Below, in pieces: positions 1 to 5,584 of a stretch of DNA of 5,584 nt. Each line of letters opens with the position of its first letter. Position 1 is the stretch's first letter. Origin of the DNA: an uncultured Desulfuromonadales bacterium (lineage in GTDB: Bacteria; Desulfobacterota; Desulfuromonadia; Desulfuromonadales; Geopsychrobacteraceae); the NCBI GenBank assembly GCA_945787295.1, contig CALZHQ010000146.1:1-5584 (forward strand), read 5' to 3'. The notes under the pieces are model-generated. The model was not told the origin of the DNA and did not search any database. It worked only from the letters and a program-made list of their open reading frames with translations. Both the position numbers and the translations under genes were made by a program.

Positions 1-442
1 ACACCCGGATTTTGAAACCGTTGCCCTGAATATGCTGGTTAGCTTAAATCATGGTGCAGCGCCGGAATCGGTCGGTGATCCGACCATGTTGCAATACGAA
101 TACAGGCTGGCGTCGCAAAGTGAGATCGCGCGGTCATTCGGTGAAGAGTTTGCCGATGATGTGGTCAAACAAACGCCGGGAGGCTGGACCGGACCGCTCT
201 ATTCACGGCTTGGGGTTCACCTTGTGAAGGTGAGTGAACGCGTCGAAGGCCGTCTGCCCGAGCTTTCCGAAGTGCGCCACCAGGTGGAGCGTGAATACAC
301 GGCCGAGCGCCGTAAGGAACTCAGGGCTATTGCCTATCAGAGTTTGCGCAAGCGGTATGAGATCGTTGTTGTCCCCCAGGACGCGACAGGGAAACCCGGA
401 GAGATATTGGCCGCAACGCTGCCGCAGGAGGCCGGGCAATGA
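1..442 (+). CDS. Peptidyl-prolyl cis-trans isomerase, parvulin/PpiC-like, C-terminal part (5' end outside window)
   Basis: The frame is open from base 2 to the TGA at 440-442, giving 146 residues with no start in the window, so the gene begins upstream. The segment around 'GGWTGPLYSRLGVHLVKV' (codons starting near 179) matches the end of a parvulin rotamase domain, where a W-x-GP-x-S-x-x-G-x-HLVKV pattern forms the last strands. It is followed by a charged helix (LSEVRHQVEREY...) typical of exported PpiC/SurA-like and Rotamase_2 proteins. Such proteins catalyse cis-trans isomerisation of X-Pro bonds, usually in the periplasm. The N-terminal signal or anchor and most of the catalytic fold are not visible. 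The stop overlaps the next start by 4 bp (ATGA, 439-442), which suggests translational coupling. A PPIase directly before HupE/UreJ_2 genes is an arrangement I recall from other proteobacteria. A role in folding the neighbouring exported proteins is inference. Confidence 0.8.
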   Translation, partial: HPDFETVALNMLVSLNHGAAPESVGDPTMLQYEYRLASQSEIARSFGEEFADDVVKQTPGGWTGPLYSRLGVHLVKVSERVEGRLPELSEVRHQVEREYTAERRKELRAIAYQSLRKRYEIVVVPQDATGKPGEILAATLPQEAGQ

Positions 443-1280
443 GGCGATACATTTTATATATTTCAGCCTTCATGCTGGTCCTCTGCTCCGGATTTGTCGG
501 AGAATCACGTGCCCATGAATCCCAGCCCGGTCTGCTGGAGGTGCGGCAATTGAACTCCAGCCGCTACGAGGTCATCTGGCGGGCTCCCATCTACTACGGC
601 AAACCCCACCCTGCAAAACTGCAGCTGCCCGAGGAGTGGAAGATCGTTGGAGAACCGACCGTCAGGCAACTGCCCGATTCTGCACTGCACCGGCGGGTAG
701 TTGATGTGCCGGGTGAATCCATCAACGGCAGCATTATCCGTTTCCCCGGCCTGGAAGAAACGATCACCGATGTCTTTGTCCGCATTTCGCGTCTGGACTG
801 CAGCGAATCGACCCTGGTCGTGCGGCCGCCTCAGCCATATACGGAGCTGCGCGGTGAGCGGCCCTGGTATGTCTCGTCAGGCGAGTATCTGACCTTGGGT
901 CTTCATCACATTTTGATGGGTATTGACCATCTGCTGTTCGTGCTCGGACTGCTGATCATTGTCAGTGGCCGCCACACATCAAGCACCCCTGGGTGGTCGC
1001 ATTTGGCTTCGGACTTCTGCACGGCTTCGGCTTTGCCAGCGGGCTTTCCACCGTGGGTATGCCGACGGCCGAAATTCCCCTGGCGCTTCTGATGTTCAAT
1101 ATCGGGGTTGAACTGGGACAGATAATCTTTGTGATTTTGATCCTGCAGCTTCAGCGGTCGTTCAAGGTGCTTGAATTTCGCTGGCCGCGCTGGCTGGAAT
1201 ACGCGCCCGGCTATGTGATCGGCTCCCTTGGGGCCTTCTGGACCATTCAACGGACTTTGATGATGTTTGCAATCACTTGA
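439..1280 (+). pseudogene. HupE/UreJ_2-family membrane protein, frameshifted with an internal deletion
   Basis: The ATG at 439 follows a strong AGGAGG (426-431, 7-nt spacing). Residues 1-25 are a signal peptide ending SRA, so the mature protein would start with His26. Residues 26-145 form a strand-rich exported domain, followed by a membrane segment with 'GLHHILMGIDHLLFVLGL' (residues 154-171), which contains the H-x5-DH metal-type motif (H157, D163, H164). Family sequence stops at about residue 177 (base 969); the frame then runs into unrelated residues and stops at 1090-1092. The family resumes in another frame at about 978 with 'IKHPWVVAFGFGLLHGFGFA', continues through 'IPLALLMFNIGVELGQ', and ends at TGA 1278-1280. 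From my memory of the family, about 45-55 residues (two membrane helices) normally lie between the halves. The change is therefore a deletion of 3n+1 bases, not a simple 1-bp slip. An intact protein would probably be an inner-membrane metal permease or accessory protein; as written the gene cannot make one. An assembly error is the alternative. Confidence 0.82.
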
Positions 1281-1296
1281 TGAATGAGGTGATGCC

Positions 1297-1920
1297 ATGA
1301 AAAAGTATTTGACTGTTATGGACAGGACAAAATCAGCTGTCATGTTGATGACGGTGTTCTTACTGTTACTGCTGTGGGCTGCTCCGGCCTGGGCTCATGT
1401 TGAATCAGGTCAGGCCGGCGGCTTCCTGAGTGGTTTGTCGCACCCGGTGTCCGGGCTTGACCACGTCCTGGCCATGATCGCCGTCGGTTTGTGGGGCGCA
1501 CAGCTGGGTCGTCCTTCAGTCTGGCTGCTACCGGTAACTTTCCCGATGATGATGGCCTTCGGTGGCATGCTCGGCCTGATGGGAATGCCGGTGCCCGGCA
1601 TCGAGGTCGGCATCGCCGTCTCCGGTGTGGTGCTCGGAGCTTTGATCCTCGGCGAGACGCGCCTGCCGCTGGTCGGCTCACTGCTGATTGTCGCCTTCTT
1701 CGCCATCTTCCACGGCCATGCCCATGGTACCGAACTTGAAGCCGGCCAGAACGCCATGCTCTACAGCCTCGGCTTCGTCCTCTGTACCGGGATGTTGCAC
1801 GCTGCCGGCATCGCCATCGGCCTGATCCATCGTTGGGAATTCGGTCGCCTGGCCTTGCGCGGCGCCGGGTCGCTGGTGATGACCGGCGGACTGTTCTTCC
1901 TGTGGGGGGCTCTGACATGA
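1297..1920 (+). CDS. hupE: HupE/UreJ family nickel (cobalt) permease
   Basis: This is an intact 207-residue inner-membrane protein, the usual HupE length. The ATG at 1297 has GAGGT at 1286-1290 (6-nt spacing) and lies 16 bp after the preceding stop. Residues 1-33 form a signal peptide (hydrophobic core about 14-29, ending AWA), leaving His34 as the probable mature N-terminus. 'HPVSGLDH' (residues 49-56) is the H-x5-DH motif, and 'FHGHAHGTE' (138-146) is the second family signature, FHG-x-(A/V)-HG-x-E. In Rhizobium leguminosarum HupE, a nickel permease, these motifs are needed for transport. About six further hydrophobic helices follow, including 'GMLHAAGIAIG' (165-175). The last codons overlap the next start by 4 bp (ATGA). 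No hydrogenase or urease subunit is visible here, so the enzyme that uses the metal is unknown, and cobalt or another metal cannot be excluded. Confidence 0.9.
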   Translation: MKKYLTVMDRTKSAVMLMTVFLLLLLWAAPAWAHVESGQAGGFLSGLSHPVSGLDHVLAMIAVGLWGAQLGRPSVWLLPVTFPMMMAFGGMLGLMGMPVPGIEVGIAVSGVVLGALILGETRLPLVGSLLIVAFFAIFHGHAHGTELEAGQNAMLYSLGFVLCTGMLHAAGIAIGLIHRWEFGRLALRGAGSLVMTGGLFFLWGALT

Positions 1921-2519
1921 CGCGCACCGGAGCCGTTGCGGCCATTACTGCGTTGCTGCTTGCCACACCTTCCCCGGCTGTGGCCCACCTGGTCAACTCC
2001 GGTCTTGGCCCTTTCTATGATGGAGCCTTGCATCTGTTCCTCTCTCCCGGCGATCTGCTCGGTCTGACGGCCGCGGCGTTGCTGGCCGGTTTGCGCAGCC
2101 CGAGGGCAGGGCGCCAGACCGTTCTCGTTCTACCTGCATCCTGGTTTGTGGCCGGGGTGGTCGGGCTCAACCTGCCAATGACCGTGACACTGCCCTGGAC
2201 TGGGGTACTCTCTTTCGTATTGCTTGGTGTCCTGGTGGCTTGCGACCCAAACCTCCCCGAGGTTTTGGTGGCAAGCCTGAACGGCATGTTCGGCCTGATC
2301 CACGGCCTGCTCAATGGGTCCGCATTGGCAGTCATCGGCGCCGGCCTGATGTCTCTGCTAGGGATCGCCGCCACGGTGTTGGTCATTGCCCTGTTGATCT
2401 CGGCCCTGGTCCTTACCATGCGCGCTGACTGGATGAGGATCGCGGTGCGAGTGGTCGGCAGTTGGGTCGCCGCGGTCGGTATGTTGATGTTCGGCTGGTT
2501 GATGAAGGGGGCAGGCTAA
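1917..2519 (+). CDS. Diverged HupE-like membrane protein lacking the metal-motif histidines
   Basis: This is a 200-residue, highly hydrophobic protein. The ATG at 1917 is preferred over the in-frame ATG at 1833, because only 1917 starts directly at a signal peptide (residues 1-23, ending AVA) and it forms the ATGA overlap with hupE. The weak G-rich stretch before it suggests translation by coupling. The sequence can be lined up by eye with the HupE just upstream: mature His24, then 'GALHLFLSPGDLLGL' (36-50) where HupE has GLSHPVSGLDHVLAM, and 'GLIHGLLNGSA' (126-136) where HupE has AIFHGHAHGTE. The first motif has H39 and D46, but spaced by six residues and with Leu instead of the DH histidine. 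The second keeps HG but loses the later His and the Glu. About five or six membrane helices follow. It may be a partner subunit of the permease, a transporter with another substrate, or a relict duplicate; I cannot tell which. Confidence 0.75.
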   Translation: MTRTGAVAAITALLLATPSPAVAHLVNSGLGPFYDGALHLFLSPGDLLGLTAAALLAGLRSPRAGRQTVLVLPASWFVAGVVGLNLPMTVTLPWTGVLSFVLLGVLVACDPNLPEVLVASLNGMFGLIHGLLNGSALAVIGAGLMSLLGIAATVLVIALLISALVLTMRADWMRIAVRVVGSWVAAVGMLMFGWLMKGAG

Positions 2520-2552
2520 ACTCCCTGCTCTGAATTAAACAGCGAACTATGC

Positions 2553-2567
2553 TCCTGCCCTGCAGGA
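2553..2567 (+). other. Small perfect hairpin in the spacer before the beta-barrel gene
   Basis: TCCTGC and GCAGGA form a 6-bp stem with a 3-nt loop. The sequence after it is A-rich (CAAAATTAAAATT), not a T-run, so it does not read as a Rho-independent terminator on either strand. It lies 22 bases before the start at 2590 and could affect mRNA stability or translation, or be chance. I see no convincing sigma-70 promoter in the 70-bp spacer (2520-2589), so read-through from the hupE genes is possible. Confidence 0.25.
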
Positions 2568-2589
2568 CAAAATTAAAATTGAGTGGGTC

Positions 2590-3402
2590 ATGAAACTGCG
2601 AATAATAGTTTTCTGCTTTTTGACGGTGGTTCTTTCCCTGACAGGGTTCTCCCTTGACGCTATCGCCCAAGATGACATGAAAGCCGACAAGACCGGCACC
2701 AACCCGATCAATTTCACCAACGATGCACGGATTTACAACGAGTTTCAGTGGTTGAACACCGAGGGAGACGGCAATCAGAACATCACCACCTTGGAGTTCC
2801 GGACACCGTTTCTGGACGGCAAGTGGCAGTTCCGGCTCAGGGCCCGCTACCAGAGAACATCGAAGGCGACCTGAACGACGATGGCAAGGACGATCTTGAT
2901 GAGTCTGGCATGGGAGATACAGATATTCGTTTTTTAACCGTTCCCTATCTGGACATGAAAAAAAAGAGGGCAATTGCACTCGGCATGGAAGTCTTCTTTG
3001 ATACCGCATCGGAAGATGCCCTCGGGTCTGGGGCCACCTCTTTGGGTCCGCAGGTGTTCGCGGTGTTCTTTAAGCCGTTTGGCGGCATGTTCGATCTGTT
3101 TGCCCCAGCCTATCAGCACAAGTTCAGCATTGACGAAGATGATGGCCGCAGCGATGTCCATCAGGGCCTGATCGATGAAAATGTCGGCAGACAAACAGCG
3201 CTGGTTGCTGCTCGATCCGCAAGCTGTCATCGATTATGAAAATAACACGGAGTTTATGCCGATCGACATTGAAGCCGGCACCATGCTCGACAAGTATTTC
3301 GGCACTCAGGGGCACAGCGCTTATCTGCGTCCTTCCATTTGTGTTGGGAATGATCGCCCGTACGATGGGTCGATTGAGATTGGTTACAAAATTATTTGGT
3401 AA
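2590..3402 (+). pseudogene. Exported, probably outer-membrane beta-barrel protein, broken by two frameshifts
   Basis: The ATG at 2590 opens a signal peptide (residues 1-27, ending AIAQ). About 60 residues follow in the first frame, including 'NDARIYNEFQWLNTEGDGNQ' and the strand-like 'GKWQFRLRARYQ', with a stop at 2872-2874. The same protein clearly continues one frame away from about 2856 ('NIEGDLNDDGKDDLDESG', 'GDTDIRFLTVPYLDMKKKRA', 'FDTASEDALGSGATSLGPQV'), with a stop at 3237-3239. It then returns to the first frame at about 3178 ('ADKQRWLLLDPQAVIDYEN') and ends '...GSIEIGYKIIW' at TAA 3400-3402. The repaired protein is about 270 residues. Alternating short strands and a C-terminal Trp, as recognised by the BAM machinery, suggest an outer-membrane barrel of the loosely named 'transporter' (MetA-pathway-like) type. 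The Asp-rich NDDGKDDLDESG stretch could bind calcium in a loop. I do not know its substrate. A link to the hupE genes rests only on the 70-bp spacing. Confidence 0.72.
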
Positions 3403-3512
3403 GTCGACTGGTAAATCCGCGAGCTCAGGTCAAGCACATACACTCTTAATCCCTCCCAGTCCCGCGGATCTGGGTTACAAACAACCGGTGAGGGTTCGGC
3501 TCCTGACGAGGG

Positions 3513-3540
3513 TTGTGATCGACAAAGATCATAATATGAT
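3513..3540 (+). promoter_or_regulatory. Candidate sigma-70 promoter for the mechanosensitive channel gene
   Basis: TTGTGA (3513-3518) and TATGAT (3535-3540) are separated by 16 bases and match four of six and five of six consensus bases. They lie in the 206-bp spacer (3403-3608), the longest non-coding stretch in the window, and would give a leader of about 60 nt before the ATG at 3609. A small inverted repeat, TGATC-N6-GATCA (3516-3531), sits between the two boxes and could be an operator, but it is too short to assign to a regulator. Confidence 0.3.
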
Positions 3541-3596
3541 TGAACAAGAGGGCTCCAAAGGCAGAGGAAGGCAACTGGCTACAGATTATTCCTTGC

Positions 3597-3601
3597 AGGA
3601 G
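3597..3601 (+). promoter_or_regulatory. Ribosome binding site that sets the channel gene's start
   Basis: AGGAG lies 7 nt before the ATG at 3609. The same frame stays open upstream to a TTG at 3540, but that codon has no Shine-Dalgarno sequence and would put 23 polar residues before the signal peptide. The ATG at 3609 is therefore the likely start. Confidence 0.75.
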
Positions 3602-3608
3602 TTTGTTT

Positions 3609-4985
3609 ATGAGATTTTCAGCAATAAGAATCCTTGGTTTGTCGATGCTGATAGCGTTCTCTCTGCTGTCCTGGGATCTGTGGGCTTCCCAGCAGAGCCC
3701 GGAAAGTCAACCTCCTTCCGCCCCCATGGAACAAACCGCCGAGGAACCGAACCTGTCCGAGATCATCCCCCTGTCAGCAAAATTGGCCACTCGGTTAGCG
3801 GAACTCGAAAAAAAAATCCAGGGTTTGCCGGATTTAGCGCCCATCGAGAAGAAATACTCGGCCATCGAGATCTCAATTGATGAGATTGCGCAGCAGTTCA
3901 AAGGGTTAAAAGATGCTCAAGAGGTTTACGCTCGCCATTTCACGCTCAAGCAGAGCCTCGTGAATGAGAAAGGACTGCTCGAAATAACAGGCAAGCCCCT
4001 TGCCGATGAGAAGAAGCGTTGGCAAAACTGGCATTCCTCCCTGCTCAAAGAGCGCTCATCAGGTCAGCTTCGCTCCGCTTTTGAAAGGGCTCTTTTGACG
4101 ATCAACAAGGCCCAGGACCTTGTTTCTCAACGCCTCGAGCCGCTGATGGCGCTGCAGGCAAGGGGCGCTGAAATCAAATCGAGAATTGACAGCCTCGATG
4201 CCGAAGTGACTACCCTGATTGCCGAAACCCGCCAGGACAGCCTGCTTGGCAAGTTCCCACCGATGTACTCAGGGCTCTATTTTGCTCAATTCCGAATTGA
4301 ACTTTGGAACGCAACCCGGGATGGGCTGAGACTGCTTTCATGGCCAGGTAGCCGGTTTTTTGTCCTTCATGGACTGTTCTATCCCCTCCTGCTCTTACTC
4401 TTTATTATCACATCTGTCGTTATTCACCGGAACCGGCAGGCCCTGAAGGAATCAGAGCACTGGCGGTTTGTGGCAGCAAAGCCTGTTTCCACAGCGTTTT
4501 TCATCTGTGCTCTGATCACAGCGTTCCAACTCGAATTATGGGCGGCTCCATCTACGGTTATTTTGATCAATACGATTATCGGTGGAATCGCCTGTGTCCG
4601 ACTTTTGGGCAGCGTACTTGAACAACCATGGAGAAAACGGGCGGCCTATGGGTTCATGACCGGCTATGTCATCACGGTGATATTGATCGCGGCTGGCTTA
4701 CCTTCGCCGCTTTTCAGACTCTACATATTCGTCGCCTCGTTTGCAGCGCTGAGATTCTGTTTGCGATGGACCAGGGAAAGCGCAGGCCTGAATGAACCCC
4801 CATGTTATGCCTGGTCGCTTCGAATGATCGCGTTATTGTTCGGGGTTATTCTCCTTGCTGAATTTCTGGGCAAGGCCGGAGTGGCAGCCTATCTGTTCGA
4901 GGCCCTGCTGACCACGGTGGCGATTGTTCTGCCCATCAGACCACGGTGGCGATTGTTCTGCCCATCACCCTCTTCATCTACCTGA
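3609..4985 (+). pseudogene. MscS-type mechanosensitive channel, N-terminal part (periplasmic domain and first membrane helices), frameshifted
   Basis: Numbered from the ATG at 3609, residues 1-27 are a signal peptide (ending LWA). Residues 28-45 are a Pro/Gln/Ser-rich linker. Residues 50-245 are a long, charged, mostly helical segment with coiled-coil character, expected in the periplasm. Hydrophobic helices follow at about 251-272, 290-310, 314-335, 346-363, 368-385, 403-420 and 426-443. This plan (signal, helical periplasmic domain, many helices before the pore) resembles the large MscK/YbiO-type members rather than the three-helix MscS. The frame reads correctly to 'TTVAIVLPI' (residue 443), then enters a 29-bp duplication and ends with about 15 nonsense residues at TGA 4983-4985. 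As written, the product lacks the pore helix and cytoplasmic domain and should not form a channel. The rest of the gene is described in the entry starting at 4940. The periplasmic domain matches no named family that I recognise. Confidence 0.82.
4910..4967 (+). repeat. Perfect 29-bp direct tandem duplication inside the channel gene
   Basis: Copy 1 (4910-4938) and copy 2 (4939-4967) are identical and adjacent; both begin GACCACGGTGG and end TGCCCATCA. The bases flanking the unit differ, so the repeat is exactly 29 bp. Because 29 is not a multiple of three, the second copy shifts the frame. Removing one copy joins 'TTVAIVLPI' to 'TLFIYLIRGGLHWVYF' in one open frame that runs to the window edge. 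Confidence 0.97.
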
Positions 4986-5584
4986 TTCGTGGCGGCCTGC
5001 ATTGGGTCTACTTCTCGTCTCCTGTCTGGCAAATCAAGTTGATGCGCAGCGATGCCGGGGACTACGTTCGCAGAACCGGGTTCTTGATTGAGGCGGCCAT
5101 CCTGGTGTTCGTTCTGCTGCCGGCCGTTCTCACGGCGTGGAATGTGTTCGATAGCGTTCCCAAGGCGATAAACGGTCTTCTGGCGCCTGCGTTCAACATC
5201 GGGGATCAGCGGATCAGTGTCGGCCTGATCGTTGCGGCCGCCGGGATTCTGTACGGTTCGTTACTTGCCTCACGGATTCTTCCGAAAGTCCTTCTGGACG
5301 AACAATTCGCCGGCCGCCAGATGGAAAGAGGGGTCCGGCTCTCTATCGGTCGCCTGCTTCAGTATTTCATCATTTTTATAGGGTTTCTGCTGACTCTGTC
5401 GATTGTCGGGCTCGACTTGACAAAACTCACCATCGTCCTGAGTGCCTTCGGCATTGGCATCGGTTTCGGCCTGCAAAGTATTGTCAACAATTTTGTCTCC
5501 GGCATGATCCTGCTCTTCGAACGCCCGCTGCGAGAGGGCGACACCATTAAAATTGGCACAGACAGCGCGCGGATCAAAAAGATC
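4940..5584 (+). CDS. MscS-type mechanosensitive channel, C-terminal part with pore helix (continues beyond window)
   Basis: From the second repeat copy onward the frame is open for 215 codons to the last base. It contains further helices: 'TLFIYLIRGGLHWVYF', about 22 residues from 'TGFLIEAAILVFVLLPAVLT', 'ISVGLIVAAAGILYGSLLAS' and 'LLQYFIIFIGFLLTLSIVGL'. It then has the hallmark MscS pore helix and start of the beta domain, 'SAFGIGIGFGLQSIVNNF' (from about 5441), followed by 'GMILLFERPLREGDTIKIG'. The Gly/Ala-rich TM3 and the F-x-R-P-x-x-x-G-D signature are diagnostic of the family, which releases solutes when membrane tension rises. The sequence ends before the alpha/beta cytoplasmic cage. 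This is the downstream half of the gene starting at 3609. With one repeat copy removed the protein has about 11 membrane helices, counting from the periplasmic domain. In the given sequence this part has no start codon or ribosome site of its own. Confidence 0.9.

Noticed and set aside
1340..1996. A long reverse-strand open frame opposite hupE
   Set aside because: The Arg-rich, low-complexity translation is a typical antisense shadow of a GC-rich gene. The + strand holds an unmistakable HupE.
2413..3009. A reverse-strand open frame of 198 codons across the hupE-like/barrel spacer
   Set aside because: It is antisense to two + strand genes with clear signal peptides and has no recognisable motif.
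2851..3183. Programmed ribosomal frameshifting as an explanation for the breaks in the barrel gene
   Set aside because: Neither break site has a slippery heptamer with a downstream structure, and two opposite programmed shifts in one short gene would be extraordinary.
3415..3474. Inverted repeats ATCCGCG/CGCGGAT (3415-3421 and 3463-3469) and CCCAG/CTGGG (3455-3459 and 3470-3474) after the barrel gene, considered as a terminator
   Set aside because: The first has a 41-nt loop, the second only a 5-bp stem, and neither is followed by a T-run.
3381..3483. GGTTACAAA occurring at the barrel gene's end and again about 90 bp later, as if the 3' end were duplicated
   Set aside because: The match is limited to about 10 bases and flanking residues are unrelated; chance is sufficient.
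3513..3534. CRP- or FNR-like operator in TTGTGATCGACAAAGATCATAA
   Set aside because: Only the left half resembles TGTGA and the right half lacks TCACA or ATCAA, so no regulator can be named.
3236..3880. A 214-codon open frame bridging the barrel gene end, the spacer and the channel gene start
   Set aside because: It is out of frame with two recognisable proteins, has Arg/Ser/Pro-rich composition typical of a shadow frame, and no domain. The true channel start at 3609 has a strong ribosome site.

Overview
The window (5,584 bp, roughly 55% GC, all genes on the + strand) comes from a Gram-negative bacterium. The evidence is an exported beta-barrel-like protein ending in tryptophan, three consecutive genes with Sec signal peptides, and a large MscS-family channel. 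A proteobacterium or desulfobacterium-type host is my inference; no rRNA, tRNA or taxonomic marker gene is present.

Layout. Positions 1-442 hold the C-terminal end of a parvulin-type peptidyl-prolyl isomerase. It overlaps by 4 bp (ATGA) a HupE/UreJ_2-type gene (439-1280) that is broken by a frameshift and an apparent internal deletion. After 16 bp comes an intact canonical hupE (1297-1920), again overlapping by 4 bp a diverged hupE-like gene (1917-2519). These four genes look like one translationally coupled operon for folding and insertion of membrane metal permeases; nickel or cobalt is the likeliest cargo from the characterised HupE family. After 70 bp lies a gene for an exported, probably outer-membrane beta-barrel protein (2590-3402), broken by two frameshifts. 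After a 206-bp spacer with a candidate promoter comes a large mechanosensitive channel gene (3609 to beyond the right edge). It is broken at about 4939 by an exact 29-bp tandem duplication.

The most striking feature is the number of lesions: four independent frame-disrupting events in three of the six genes, while the protein sequence on both sides of each break still looks well conserved. This points either to very recent gene decay or to a draft or metagenomic assembly with local errors. The 29-bp duplication in particular resembles an uncollapsed contig overlap. The most interesting biology is the stacking of three HupE/UreJ-superfamily genes behind a PPIase, one of which has lost the histidines that define metal transport in HupE. 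I see no urease or hydrogenase structural gene, no CRISPR, no IS element and no RNA gene.
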